From PRO6 sp035565775 (GTDB taxonomy: Bacteria; Pseudomonadota; Alphaproteobacteria; Rhizobiales; Xanthobacteraceae), in NCBI GenBank assembly GCA_035565775.1, contig DATMRW010000008.1:1-64000 (forward strand): a DNA stretch of 64,000 nt. Reading direction: 5' to 3'. Below the pieces are notes generated by a model, which saw only the letters and a program-made list of their open reading frames with translations, searched no databases and had not been told where the DNA came from. A program made the translations under genes and the position numbers. Within the stretch, counting starts at the first letter, position 1; every line of letters starts with the position of its first letter. Positions 9,445 through 18,781 of the stretch are shown here, one piece after another.

Positions 9445-9658
9445 TATCTCTCATTGAGAAGCGATCGGCGTCGATCGCCCGCCGATCAAGGATCGCAGCG
9501 ATCCGCGCCGTCGATTCACGCGCGCTCCCGGTTTTTTGGACCCGCCCACCGACAAAATCAATCGTGACGCCAACTCACACAGGATGCGGTGACGAATGCC
9601 AGGCGAGATGCTAAACGGGGGCAGAATATTCTCTATATCGGATATGGAGACCATAGAG

Positions 9659-10735
9659 ATGGCGATTAAGTTTGGGCGTCCGATCGAAATGCGCGACACG
9701 CCGCCCCGCAGCAGTCCGGTTCGTGGTGCCGTTGAAGCATCGCCATCGCTCGACCTGGTGTCGCGTCCGCGGCGCAACCGCAAGGCGGAATGGGCCCGTC
9801 GACTGGTCCGCGAGAACGTTTTGACCACCAACGACCTGATCTGGCCGCTGTTTGTGGTCGACGGCACGAACCAGCGCGTTCCCGTGCCCTCGATGCCCGG
9901 CGTCGAGCGCCTCAGCGTCGATCAGGCGCTGCGCAGCGCCGAGCGCGCGATGGAACTGACAATTCCGTGCATCGCGCTGTTTCCCTACACCGATCCCGCG
10001 CTCCGCGACGAGACCGGAAGCGAGGCGCTGAATGCGAACAACCTCGTTTGCCAGTCGGTCCGTGCAATCAAGAAGGAATTTCCGGAGCTCGGTGTCCTGT
10101 GCGACGTCGCGCTGGACCCCTTCACCAGCCACGGCCACGACGGCCTGATCGAGGACGGCCGCATCCTGAACGACGAGAGCGTCGCCGTACTGGTGCAGCA
10201 GGCGCTGGTCCAGGCTGAGGCCGGCTGCGACATCATCGCGCCCTCCGACATGATGGATGGCCGCGTCGGCGCGATCCGCGAGGCTTTGGACGACGCCGGC
10301 TTCACCGACGTCCAGATCATGGCCTATGCGGCAAAGTACGCCTCAGCCTTCTATGGCCCGTTCCGCGACGCGGTTGGGTCGTCGAAGGCGCTGATCGGCG
10401 ACAAGCGCACCTATCAGATGGACTACGCCAACAGCGACGAAGCACTGCGCGAGGTCGAACTCGACATCGCCGAAGGCGCGGACATGGTGATGGTGAAGCC
10501 GGGCCTGCCCTATCTCGACATCGTGCGCCGGGTGAAGGACACGTTCGGCATGCCGACCTTCGCCTATCAGGTGTCCGGTGAATACGCGATGATCGCGGGC
10601 GCCGCCGCCAATGGCTGGATCGACGGCGACCGCGCGATCATGGAAAGCCTGGTCGCCTTCAAGCGCGCCGGCGCCGACGGCGTGCTGACCTATTTCGCCC
10701 CGCATGCGGCGGAGAAAATTCGCAGCGGCGGCTGA
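9659..10735 (+). CDS. hemB: Porphobilinogen synthase (delta-aminolevulinate dehydratase), Mg-type
   Basis: HemB condenses two 5-aminolevulinate molecules to porphobilinogen in haem biosynthesis. The 358-residue protein carries the two active-site lysines (about K226 in AAKYASAFYGPF and K280 in MVKPGLPYLDIV). The metal site reads CDVALDPFTSHGHDG (residues 148-162), with Asp replacing the Cys triad of zinc enzymes, so by family rules it is the Mg/K-dependent form known from Bradyrhizobium. ATG 9659 is preferred because GGAG lies about 10 bases upstream; an in-frame ATG at 9596 is possible. Confidence 0.96.
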   Translation: MAIKFGRPIEMRDTPPRSSPVRGAVEASPSLDLVSRPRRNRKAEWARRLVRENVLTTNDLIWPLFVVDGTNQRVPVPSMPGVERLSVDQALRSAERAMELTIPCIALFPYTDPALRDETGSEALNANNLVCQSVRAIKKEFPELGVLCDVALDPFTSHGHDGLIEDGRILNDESVAVLVQQALVQAEAGCDIIAPSDMMDGRVGAIREALDDAGFTDVQIMAYAAKYASAFYGPFRDAVGSSKALIGDKRTYQMDYANSDEALREVELDIAEGADMVMVKPGLPYLDIVRRVKDTFGMPTFAYQVSGEYAMIAGAAANGWIDGDRAIMESLVAFKRAGADGVLTYFAPHAAEKIRSGG

Positions 10736-10803
10736 CTGACGTCGGCCTCTTGCGTTGACGGGCCGGTGTAACCATCTGGTCTGTGCAGTGAGGAGGTTGC
10801 TGA

Positions 10804-11352
10804 ATGTCAGACCAAGTTCGCTCGAACGCAGCACAGCCGGGCTGGCAACCAAATGCCGGTTCCCGCCCTGCCTACGATCCGTGGGAGGCCCCTGAGCTGT
10901 TTAGCGGCCTGCTCACGCGGCGGTTCTTTGCCTTCCTCATCGATCTGATCGTGCTCGCGATCCCCTTGGTGCTGGCGATCATCTTCATCACCCTGTTCGG
11001 GCTGGTGACGCTCGGCCTCGGCTGGGCGCTGTTCTGGCTGGTCTCGCCGGCGTCCGTGATCTGGGCGCTGCTCTACTACGGGTTCAGCCTCGGCGGCCCC
11101 CACTCGGCTACGCTCGGCATGCGCGCGATGGACGTGCAGATGCGCACCTGGTTTGGCGAGCCGGCCTATTTCCTGCTCGGCGCCACCCACGCGGTGATCT
11201 TCTGGATCTCGATTTCGATCCTTACCCCGTTCATCCTTCTGGTCGGCCTTTTCAACCGCCGCCGCCGGATGCTGCACGACATCATCCTGGGAACAGTCAT
11301 CGTGCGAACCTCTGTGCGGGAAGACATGGCCCGCGCGGGTTATCCCGTCTGA
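10804..11352 (+). CDS. RDD-family membrane protein
   Basis: A 182-residue inner-membrane protein with an Arg near helix 1 (TRRFFAFLIDLIVL) and Asp within it, the signature of RDD proteins, followed by further hydrophobic helices at about 75-98 and 125-150. A polar N-terminus of about 38 residues precedes the domain. Family members are diverse and often linked to transport or stress; no specific function can be assigned. A strong GAGGAGG site precedes ATG 10804. It lies between hemB and bpt on the same strand. Confidence 0.88.
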   Translation: MSDQVRSNAAQPGWQPNAGSRPAYDPWEAPELFSGLLTRRFFAFLIDLIVLAIPLVLAIIFITLFGLVTLGLGWALFWLVSPASVIWALLYYGFSLGGPHSATLGMRAMDVQMRTWFGEPAYFLLGATHAVIFWISISILTPFILLVGLFNRRRRMLHDIILGTVIVRTSVREDMARAGYPV

Positions 11353-11478
11353 GCGGCGCATATTTCTTCAAACCGATTGACCCGGCGTAGCGACAGGGGA
11401 ATTCTATGATGGAGTTCGGCGCCGGCTCCGCCATGCCGGCAGCGGCACCGACCACCACCTGATACGGGGGCACAAGCT

Positions 11479-12249
11479 GTGACCCAGCACTCGCGTGACA
11501 CACCGCAGTTCTACCTGACCGGGCCCTCGCCCTGCCCCTACCTGCCGGGGCGCTACGAGCGGAAGGTGTTCACCCATCTCGTCGGCGACAAGGCAAGCGA
11601 GCTCAACGACCTTTTGACCCATGGCGGCTTCCGCCGCAGCCAGTCGATCGCCTACCGCCCGGCCTGCGACCAGTGCCGGGCCTGCGTTTCGGTGCGGGTG
11701 ATCGTCGACGAATTTCGCCCCTCCCGCAGCTTCCGCCGGATCGCCGCCCGCAACGACGATCTCGTCGGCGAGTTTCGCAGCGCGGTCGCGACCTCGGAGC
11801 AGTATTCGGTGTTTCGCGGCTATCTCGATGCCCGCCACCACGATGGCGGCATGGCCGACATGAGCGTGCTCGACTATTCGATGATGGTCGAGGACAGCCA
11901 CGTCGAAACCCGGATCATCGAATATCGCCGCCGCCAGCCCGGCAGCCTGTTTTCAGACCAGCGGGGCGAGCTCATCGCCATCGCCCTCACCGACATTTTG
12001 AACGACGGCCTTTCGATGGTCTATTCGTTCTTCGAGCCGGAAGAGCAGCACCGCTCGCTCGGCACCTACATGATCCTCGATCATATCGACCGTGCCCGCA
12101 GCCTCGGACTGCCCTACGTCTATCTCGGCTACTGGATCGAGGGCTCAAAGAAGATGCAGTACAAGGGCCGCTTTCTTCCGCAGCAGCGGCTCACTGCCAA
12201 AGGCTGGGTCAGGATCGAGCCCGGCGATTCCCGCGCGTCCGCCGACTGA
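11479..12249 (+). CDS. bpt: Aspartate/glutamate leucyltransferase (N-end rule)
   Basis: Bpt transfers leucine from Leu-tRNA to proteins with N-terminal Asp or Glu, marking them for ClpS/ClpAP. The 256-residue protein has the ATE N-terminal domain with PSPCPYLPGRYERKVFTHL and the Cys motif CDQCRACVSVRV (about residues 65-76), and the C-terminal domain with GTYMILDHIDRARSLGLPYV. The start is GTG 11479. It converges with mntH (9 bp between stops), with no obvious terminator. Confidence 0.93.
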   Translation: MTQHSRDTPQFYLTGPSPCPYLPGRYERKVFTHLVGDKASELNDLLTHGGFRRSQSIAYRPACDQCRACVSVRVIVDEFRPSRSFRRIAARNDDLVGEFRSAVATSEQYSVFRGYLDARHHDGGMADMSVLDYSMMVEDSHVETRIIEYRRRQPGSLFSDQRGELIAIALTDILNDGLSMVYSFFEPEEQHRSLGTYMILDHIDRARSLGLPYVYLGYWIEGSKKMQYKGRFLPQQRLTAKGWVRIEPGDSRASAD

Positions 12250-12257
12250 CCGGCGCC

Positions 12258-13625
12258 TCAGAGCGCGAAATCGACGACCAGCTTGATGTTCAGCGCGATG
12301 ATGAGCGCCGCGATCAGCGCGGTTGCCGCCGTCAGCCAGCGCGGCGCCAGGAACGCGCCCATCTTCTTCCGGCTCGCCGTGAACATCACCAGCGGTACGA
12401 TGGCGAAGGGCAGTTGCAGGCTCAACACCACCTGACTGAGGATCAGAAGCTGCCCCGTCCCCCTCTCGCCATACCAGAGGGTGACGCCGACGGCCGGGAT
12501 GATCGCGATCGAACGGGTGATCACCCGGCGCATCCAGGGCTTGATCCGCAGCCGCAGAAACCCTTCCATCACGATCTGCCCGGACAGGGTCGCGGTGATG
12601 GTCGAATTCAGCCCGCAGCACAATAGCGCAATCGCAAACAGCGAAGGCGCAACCGTGGAGCCGAGCAGCGGCGTCAGAAAGGCATGGGCCTGATCGAGCT
12701 CTGCGACGTCGTGCTTGCCGGCGACATGGAAGGTCGCAGCCGCAAGGATCAGGATCGAGGCATTGATCATCAGCGCAAAGGTTAGCGCGATGGTCGAGTC
12801 CATCGTTGCGAGTTTGATCGCCTCCCGACGCTCGGGAATGCTCGTGCCATAGCCGCGCGTCTGCACCAGCCCCGAATGCAGGTAGAGATTGTGCGGCATC
12901 ACCGTCGCGCCGAGAATGCCGAGCGCGAGGTAGAGCATTTCGGGATTGGTGACGATTTCGGTGGTCGGCGCAAAACCGCGGATAACGTCGCCCCACACCG
13001 GATTGGCCATCAGAATTTGCACGCCGAAACAGGCGGTGATGATCGCGAGCATGCCGATCACGAACGCCTCGATCCAGCGAAAGCCGAACGCCTGCAGGGC
13101 GAGGATCAAAAACACATCGGCTGCCGTGATCAGCACGCCGATTTCAAGCGGGATGCCGAACAGCAGGTTGAGGCCGATCGCCGTTCCGATCACCTCGGCG
13201 AGATCGGTGGCGATGATGGCAATTTCCGCCGATACCCAGAGGGGCAGCGCTACCCAGCGCGGAAACGCGTCCCTGCACGCCTGCGCGAGGTCCCGCCCCG
13301 CCCCCACGCCGAGCCGTGCGCAGAGCGATTGCAGCGCAACCGCCATGATGTTCGACAACAGGATGATGCTGAGCAGCGTGTAGCCGAATTTGGCGCCGCC
13401 TGCGATCGAGGTCGCCCAGTTGCCGGGATCCATGTAGCCGACGGCGACCAGATAGCCGGGACCGACGAATGCGAGAAACCTGCGCCAGCGCGACCCATGG
13501 TGGCGCACCTGGATCGAGGCGTACATGTCCATCAGCGATGGGTCGCCACGGTCGGCACGCCAGCCCTCGCGAACTGTGTGGGAGTGATCGGTTTGTTCCG
13601 GCAATCGAGGCGACAAAGCATCCAT
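12258..13625 (-). CDS. mntH: Nramp-family Mn2+/divalent metal transporter
   Basis: MntH imports Mn2+ (and some Fe2+) with protons across the inner membrane. The 455-residue protein has about 11 hydrophobic segments, the metal-binding DPGN motif (residues 66-69, GYMDPGNWATS) and the matching MPHNLYLHSG motif in helix 6. ATG 13625 (MDALSPR) is chosen since the open frame upstream crosses the promoter dyad and parC terminator. In Bradyrhizobium japonicum mntH is Mn-regulated through a Fur-family protein, and a matching operator lies 25 bases upstream here. Confidence 0.95.
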   Translation of the reverse strand: MDALSPRLPEQTDHSHTVREGWRADRGDPSLMDMYASIQVRHHGSRWRRFLAFVGPGYLVAVGYMDPGNWATSIAGGAKFGYTLLSIILLSNIMAVALQSLCARLGVGAGRDLAQACRDAFPRWVALPLWVSAEIAIIATDLAEVIGTAIGLNLLFGIPLEIGVLITAADVFLILALQAFGFRWIEAFVIGMLAIITACFGVQILMANPVWGDVIRGFAPTTEIVTNPEMLYLALGILGATVMPHNLYLHSGLVQTRGYGTSIPERREAIKLATMDSTIALTFALMINASILILAAATFHVAGKHDVAELDQAHAFLTPLLGSTVAPSLFAIALLCCGLNSTITATLSGQIVMEGFLRLRIKPWMRRVITRSIAIIPAVGVTLWYGERGTGQLLILSQVVLSLQLPFAIVPLVMFTASRKKMGAFLAPRWLTAATALIAALIIALNIKLVVDFAL

Positions 13626-13649
13626 AGACGCAAAATACCTAAGTCGCCC

Positions 13650-13674
13650 GCAATTGCAACTCGTTTGCAACTGC
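13650..13674 (-). promoter_or_regulatory. Mur/Fur-type operator of mntH (25-bp dyad)
   Basis: The sequence is an interrupted palindrome of the form GCA-N-TTGCAA-N5-TTGCAA-N-TGC; 18 of 25 positions are symmetric, including both TTGCAA boxes. It lies 25 bases before the mntH ATG, where a repressor would block the start of transcription. TTGCAA-type dyads fit manganese-responsive Fur-family (Mur) sites of rhizobia. The palindrome is observed directly; its use by Mur/Fur is inference. Confidence 0.72.
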
Positions 13675-13750
13675 ATGAATAATAATGGAGCCGGCTTCGC
13701 AAACCACCACCCAGCACCCTCCTCCCCTCCAGCGCCGGCCCCGCAAACGA

Positions 13751-13785
13751 AAAGGCTGGCCGATCGCACTGATCGGCCAGCCTTT
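13751..13785 (-). terminator. Intrinsic terminator downstream of parC
   Basis: A perfect 15-bp stem (13751-13765 with 13771-13785), loop of 5, ending on the minus strand in TTT. It starts 30 bases after the parC stop and separates parC from mntH. Confidence 0.85.
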
Positions 13786-13815
13786 AATTCTCGGTCATCG
13801 CAGCCTAGCTGCGCG

Positions 13816-16071
13816 CTATTCGACGCCCCGGCCAAACTTGTTGGATTTGGGGAAGCCCTTTGGCGCAAGACGCCCGGCGTCGGCGCGGCTGCCGCGCCAT
13901 TCGGCCAGTTCCTTGAGCGTGGCGCTGAACTCGCGGCCGGCGGAATCCCGCCACACCAGCTTGTCCTTGGCTGCAAAGGTCGCGATGTCGGACAGGCCGC
14001 CGTCCTTGTATTTCTGCAACCGCACGCCCCGGCCCCGGCTCATCTCCGGCACCTGGTCGAGCGGGAAGATCAGCATTTTGCGGTTCTCGCCGATCACCGC
14101 CACCGTGTCGCCATTGACGGTGGTGATGGCGGAGGCCTCGTTCGGCGATGTGACGTTGAGCACCTGCTTGCCCTTGCGGGTGTTACCGATGCAATCGTCC
14201 TCGTTGACGACAAAGCCCTGCCCGTCGTGGCTCGCGACCAAAAACTTCCGGCCACCAGTGTTGACGAAGATCGAGACGATCGCGGCATCCTGCTCCATGT
14301 CGATATACATGCGGATGGGATCGCCATGGCCGCGCCCGCCCGGCAGCTTGGCCACGTCGAGCGTGTAGAAGCGGCCATTGGTCGCCAGCAGCAGCAGTTT
14401 CGAGGTCGTCTCCGCGGCGAACGCATAGCCGAGCTTGTCGTCGGTCTTGAACGTCAGGTTCGACAGGTCGGCGACATGCCCCTTGAGCGTGCGCACCCAT
14501 CCCTTGTCCGAGACGACCACCGTGACCGGCTCGCGCTCGACCAGCGCCTCCTCGATGGCGGCGAGGTCGTGCTCGGGCGCATCGGCGAACTGCGTGCGCC
14601 GCTTGCCGAGGGCGGTCTTCGGGCCGAACAGATCGCGGACTTTCTTTACCTGCTCGCCGACGCGCGCCCACTGCAATTCTTCCGAGCGCAGAACCTCCTT
14701 GATGCCTTTCAGTTCGGCACGCAGGCTCTTGTCCTCGGCGCGGATCTCCATTTCCTCGAGCTTGCGCAGAGAGCGCAGGCGCATGTTGAGAATGGCTTCT
14801 GCCTGCACCTCGGTGAGCTTGAACGCCTTGATCAGCGCCGGCTTCGGCTCATCCTCAGTGCGGATGATGCGAATGACCTCGTCGATGTTGAGATAGGCAA
14901 TCAGCAAGCCGCCAAGAATTTCGAGGCGGTTCTCGATCTGCGTCTGGCGATGGCGCGAGCGCCGCAGCAGCACGTCGCGCAAGTGGTCGAGCCACTCGCG
15001 CAGCGCTTCCGCAAGGCTCAGCACCTTCGGAATCTTGCCCTGCACCAGAACGTTGAGATTGAGCGGGATCCGGCTTTCGAGCTCGGTCAGCTTGAACAGC
15101 GATTCCATCAGCAGCGCCGGATCGACCGTGCGCGACTTCGGCTCGATGACGATGCGAACGTCTTCGGCCGATTCATCGCGGATATCGGCGACCAGCGGCA
15201 GCTTCCGATCGTTCATCAGCTCGGCGATCTTTTCGATCAGCCGCGACTTCTGCACCAGCCACGGAATTTCGGTGACGACCACCACCCACGCGCCGCGCGC
15301 GCCGTCCTCCTTGGCCCACTTGGCGCGGACGCGGAACGAGCCACGCCCGGTCTCGTACGCTTCCGCGATGCTGTCCTGTGAGTCGACGATCACGCCGCCG
15401 GTCGGGAAGTCCGGGCCCTTGACCCATTTCAGCAGGCTGCGGACCTTGGCGTCGGGCTTGTTGATGAGGTGCAGCGCGGCGTCGCAGAGTTCGGCCGCAT
15501 TGTGCGGCGGAATCGCTGTCGCCATGCCGACGGCAATGCCTTGCGCGCCGTTGGCCAGAAGGTTCGGGAAGCCGCCCGGCAGAACCACTGGCTCCTTGGT
15601 CTGGCCGTCATAGTTCAAGCGAAACTCGACCGCGTCCTCGTCCAGCCCTTCGAGCAGAAGGCGGGCGACGTCGGTCATGCGCGCTTCGGTATAGCGGTAG
15701 GCGGCCGGGTTATCGCCGTCGATATTGCCGAAATTGCCTTGGCCGTCGACGAGCGGGTAGCGCGAGGCAAAGTCCTGCGCGAGGCGCACGAGGGCATCGT
15801 AGATCGACTGGTCGCCGTGGGGATGGAAACTACCCATTACGTCGCCGACGATCTTTGCCGACTTCTTGAACGGGGCTCCCGGATCGAGCCGCAGCAGCCG
15901 CATTCCATACAGAATGCGCCGGTGCACGGGCTTGAGACCGTCGCGCGCATCAGGCAGCGCGCGGTTCATGATCGTCGAGAGCGCGTAAGCGAGATAGCGC
16001 TCTTCGAGCGCGTCGCGCAGGCCGACTTCAACAGGCGTGAACGGCTGCGGCGGAATCAGTGCTTTTCCCAT
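13816..16071 (-). CDS. parC: DNA topoisomerase IV subunit A
   Basis: ParC with ParE decatenates replicated chromosomes. The 751-residue protein matches family length. The catalytic Tyr is about Y127 in AAYRYTEARMT, and the quinolone-pocket helix reads HPHGDQSIYDALVR; the position of E. coli ParC S80 is Gln here, as in other alphaproteobacteria I recall, which may affect quinolone sensitivity. The C-terminal part has beta-pinwheel repeats (for example GRGHGDPIRMYIDME). The start is ATG 16071 (MGKALIPP); upstream open frame to 16200 is not supported. The parC-type sequence, not gyrA, is inferred from the short CTD and recO neighbourhood. Confidence 0.94.
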   Translation of the reverse strand: MGKALIPPQPFTPVEVGLRDALEERYLAYALSTIMNRALPDARDGLKPVHRRILYGMRLLRLDPGAPFKKSAKIVGDVMGSFHPHGDQSIYDALVRLAQDFASRYPLVDGQGNFGNIDGDNPAAYRYTEARMTDVARLLLEGLDEDAVEFRLNYDGQTKEPVVLPGGFPNLLANGAQGIAVGMATAIPPHNAAELCDAALHLINKPDAKVRSLLKWVKGPDFPTGGVIVDSQDSIAEAYETGRGSFRVRAKWAKEDGARGAWVVVVTEIPWLVQKSRLIEKIAELMNDRKLPLVADIRDESAEDVRIVIEPKSRTVDPALLMESLFKLTELESRIPLNLNVLVQGKIPKVLSLAEALREWLDHLRDVLLRRSRHRQTQIENRLEILGGLLIAYLNIDEVIRIIRTEDEPKPALIKAFKLTEVQAEAILNMRLRSLRKLEEMEIRAEDKSLRAELKGIKEVLRSEELQWARVGEQVKKVRDLFGPKTALGKRRTQFADAPEHDLAAIEEALVEREPVTVVVSDKGWVRTLKGHVADLSNLTFKTDDKLGYAFAAETTSKLLLLATNGRFYTLDVAKLPGGRGHGDPIRMYIDMEQDAAIVSIFVNTGGRKFLVASHDGQGFVVNEDDCIGNTRKGKQVLNVTSPNEASAITTVNGDTVAVIGENRKMLIFPLDQVPEMSRGRGVRLQKYKDGGLSDIATFAAKDKLVWRDSAGREFSATLKELAEWRGSRADAGRLAPKGFPKSNKFGRGVE

Positions 16072-16221
16072 AGTGACGAAATACCCGGTGCGTATGCCCC
16101 AAACAAGCAAGGATTGCTGGCCCGCGAAGGCCAGAAGGCTCTCAACTCTGCTGGTTTCGCCTGAGCGGCGCCCCCGAACGGAACCGCCCGGATTGCGCAC
16201 CGCGAGAGGGTTTCCCGCGCC

Positions 16222-16983
16222 TCAGGTCGATGGTTGTTCTGCCACGGCCTGGAACCGCGTCCGCGTCACCGCGGCGATGAACCCCTCGCGTGCGTCGGAC
16301 TGGCGCAGGCCGCGGGGCTCCAGCACCCGGCGCTGGAGGAACAGGCCGGTCAGCCGAAAACCGTCCTGAAGATCCTGCAAAGACAGAGAGCTCTCGTCCA
16401 CCGCCCCGTCCCGCAAGAACCTCGGCAGCGGCAACAGCACGTGCCGCCAAGGCTCGCCGGCCTGCCGGGACACCGCCCCGCCGGATTTTGGCGAAACGTA
16501 AATCAGCTCGTCCCCCTGCCCGCCGGCGACGCACCGCGTCAGCTCCAGCCCGAAGCCAAGAACGGTTAGCATCGTCAGCTCGAACCGGACAAGATGGGTT
16601 GCCGCAACGGCTGCATCCTCAAAATCATCGAGGATGTGCTCGACCAGTTCAAAGATCTCCTCATGCGGGTCGCGCTCGGGCAACAGCCGCGCCAACGACA
16701 TGAGATGGGATATGCCGTAAACGCCGTGCGCTGTGCCGAAGGCGCTGGCGGCGCGCAGGCGCAGCCCCTCGACCTGATACATGCCGAGCTGCTCCTCGAG
16801 CCGCGCCCGCCACACCACGCGCACGGTGTTGCCGGGCTGCAGGAGCGGCCGCAGCCGCGCGCCGGTGGCGCCGCGGACGAGGCCGAGATGGCGGCCGCGC
16901 TCGCGCGTCAGGATTTCGGCAATGGCGCTGGATTCGCCATGCCGGCGCACGCCCAGAACAACGCCTTCATCCGTCCATTCCAT
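16222..16983 (-). CDS. recO: DNA repair protein RecO
   Basis: RecO works with RecR and RecF in loading RecA on gapped DNA. The 253-residue protein starts MEWTDEGVVLGVRRHGESSA, a typical OB-fold N-terminus, continues with RGRHLGLVRGATG, and has a helical C-terminal half. It follows era on the same strand (60 bp after era stop 17044) and precedes parC by about 150 bp. Confidence 0.93.
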   Translation of the reverse strand: MEWTDEGVVLGVRRHGESSAIAEILTRERGRHLGLVRGATGARLRPLLQPGNTVRVVWRARLEEQLGMYQVEGLRLRAASAFGTAHGVYGISHLMSLARLLPERDPHEEIFELVEHILDDFEDAAVAATHLVRFELTMLTVLGFGLELTRCVAGGQGDELIYVSPKSGGAVSRQAGEPWRHVLLPLPRFLRDGAVDESSLSLQDLQDGFRLTGLFLQRRVLEPRGLRQSDAREGFIAAVTRTRFQAVAEQPST

Positions 16984-17043
16984 GGTCGCATCCCGTTGGC
17001 CGGGTTTCGGCGCGCCCTGCGCCTGCCGTCAACGCGCCTGCCC

Positions 17044-17967
17044 CTACGACTTGGGGAATTCGAGGCCCATCTCGCGATAGCGCTCGGGATCGTCGCCCCA
17101 GCCCTCACGGACCTTCACGAACAGAAACAGGTGCACCGGCGCACCGACGATCTCGGTCAACTCGCGGCGCGCCTCGGCGCCGATTGCCTTGATCGCCGAT
17201 CCGCCCTTGCCGAGCACGATTTTACGCTGGCTCTCGCGTTCGACAAAGATCGTTTGCTCGATCCGCACCGAGCCGTTCCGCTGCTCGGTCCAGCTCACGG
17301 TTTCGACCGTCGACTGATAGGGCAGTTCCTGATGCAGCCGGCGGTAGATTTTTTCCCGCGTGATCTCCGCCGCCAGATGGCGCATCGGCGCGTCCGAAAG
17401 CTGGTCCTCCGGGTAGAGGAACGGCCCCTCCGGCATCAATTGCGCAAGCGCCTGCCGCAGATCGGCGACGCCGTCATCGCCAAGCGCCGATACCATGAAG
17501 GTGCGCTCGAACGCGGCCCGCTCGTTAAGCGTCTTCGCCAGCGCCAGAAGCTTTTCGCGCGGCACAAGGTCGATCTTGTTGATCACGAGAAACTTCGGGT
17601 GCTTCAGCGTCGCCAGCTTGTCGAGGATGGTCTCTGCCTCGTCGTCGAGCCCGAGCTTGGCATCGATCAGCATGCAGACGAAATCCGCATCATGCGCGCC
17701 GCCCCAGGCGGTCGATACCATGGCGCGATCGAGCCGGCGCTTCGGCGAGAAGATGCCAGGCGTGTCGACCAGGATGATCTGGGAGTTGTCCTCCATCACG
17801 ATGCCGCGGATCAGCGCGCGCGTCGTCTGCACCTTCTTCGAGACGATCGTGATCTTGGCGCCGACAAGCGCGTTCACCAAGGTCGACTTGCCGACGTTCG
17901 GCGCGCCGATCAGGGCCACGAAGCCGCATCGTGTCGACATCGGAGGCTGCCCGGCAGCTTCAGTCAT
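17044..17967 (-). CDS. era: Ribosome-assembly GTPase Era
   Basis: Era is an essential GTPase that binds the 3' end of 16S rRNA during 30S maturation. The 307-residue protein has G1 GAPNVGKST, G3 DTPG, G4 NKID and a C-terminal KH domain with LGKGGSAIKAIG. ATG 17967 (MTEAAGQ) overlaps the end of rnc by 8 bases and is preceded by GAGTGGAA; an alternative GTG lies at 17976. Coupling to rnc is the usual arrangement. Confidence 0.96.
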   Translation of the reverse strand: MTEAAGQPPMSTRCGFVALIGAPNVGKSTLVNALVGAKITIVSKKVQTTRALIRGIVMEDNSQIILVDTPGIFSPKRRLDRAMVSTAWGGAHDADFVCMLIDAKLGLDDEAETILDKLATLKHPKFLVINKIDLVPREKLLALAKTLNERAAFERTFMVSALGDDGVADLRQALAQLMPEGPFLYPEDQLSDAPMRHLAAEITREKIYRRLHQELPYQSTVETVSWTEQRNGSVRIEQTIFVERESQRKIVLGKGGSAIKAIGAEARRELTEIVGAPVHLFLFVKVREGWGDDPERYREMGLEFPKS

Positions 17968-18781
17968 TGGTTCCACTCAATACCCCTTCGCGGACCAGCA
18001 ACGCCGTTGCCGCCGCCTTTTCGGCGGCGCGCTTGCTGCTGCCGCGCCCCTCGGCCGGGACATGGCCCGGCAATTCCACTGCAACGCTGAAGACCGGATC
18101 GTGATCCGGCCCGGTGCGCGCGATTTCCTGATAAGTCGGCGGCGGCAGTCCCCGTCCCTGCGCCCATTCCTGCAACACCGTCTTGGGGTCGCGCAGCGCC
18201 TTCATCGGCTTCTGCATGCGGTCGGTCCAGTTGCGCCGCACGAAATCGGCCGCAGCCGCATAGCCGCCATCGAGGAAGATCGCGCCGATCACCGCCTCGC
18301 AGATGTCGCCGAGCACAGACTTGCGCAGCCGCGCACCCGCACCGTGCCCGACCGTGCCGAGCTTGATCGCCTCGAGCATGCCGAGATTTTTGGCCACATC
18401 GGCGCAGGTCTCGCGGCGCACGAGATCGGCGAGCCGCTTTGACATCTCGCCCTCGTCGGCATTCGGAAACGCCCGGTAGAGCATATCCGAAACCACGAGG
18501 CCGAGCACGTGGTCGCCCAGAAACTCGAGCCGCTGATAGCTCTCGGTGCGGTTGCGCGCCGACTTCAACGCCGACACATGCGTCAGCGCGACGGCGAACA
18601 GATCGGCGTCCTTGAACGTGTAGCCGAGGTTTTTCTCAAGCTCGGCCGCCATCGCCTTGGTGCTGCGACGGGCGCCGGCCTTTTTGGGCTGCCGCGCAGC
18701 TCCGTCTTGCAAGGCCTCGGCGGAGGCCGGATCGGCATCCAGCATCACTGGGCGAGAGCTCTTCGTTGGACCGTCACTCAT
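17960..18781 (-). CDS. rnc: Ribonuclease III
   Basis: RNase III cleaves double-stranded RNA in rRNA and mRNA processing. The 273-residue protein has an N-terminal extension of about 45 residues rich in Ala/Lys/Arg, then the catalytic signature QRLEFLGDHVLGLVVSDML, a second acidic site in LGDICEAVIGAIFLDGGY, and a C-terminal double-stranded RNA-binding domain (LQEWAQGRGLPPPTYQE). Start and stop overlap lepB (ATGA) and era. Confidence 0.95.
   Translation of the reverse strand: MSDGPTKSSRPVMLDADPASAEALQDGAARQPKKAGARRSTKAMAAELEKNLGYTFKDADLFAVALTHVSALKSARNRTESYQRLEFLGDHVLGLVVSDMLYRAFPNADEGEMSKRLADLVRRETCADVAKNLGMLEAIKLGTVGHGAGARLRKSVLGDICEAVIGAIFLDGGYAAAADFVRRNWTDRMQKPMKALRDPKTVLQEWAQGRGLPPPTYQEIARTGPDHDPVFSVAVELPGHVPAEGRGSSKRAAEKAAATALLVREGVLSGTND

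Noticed and set aside
13626..13976. N-terminal extension of MntH
   Set aside because: It would cover the parC terminator and the operator dyad and has no MntH-like sequence.
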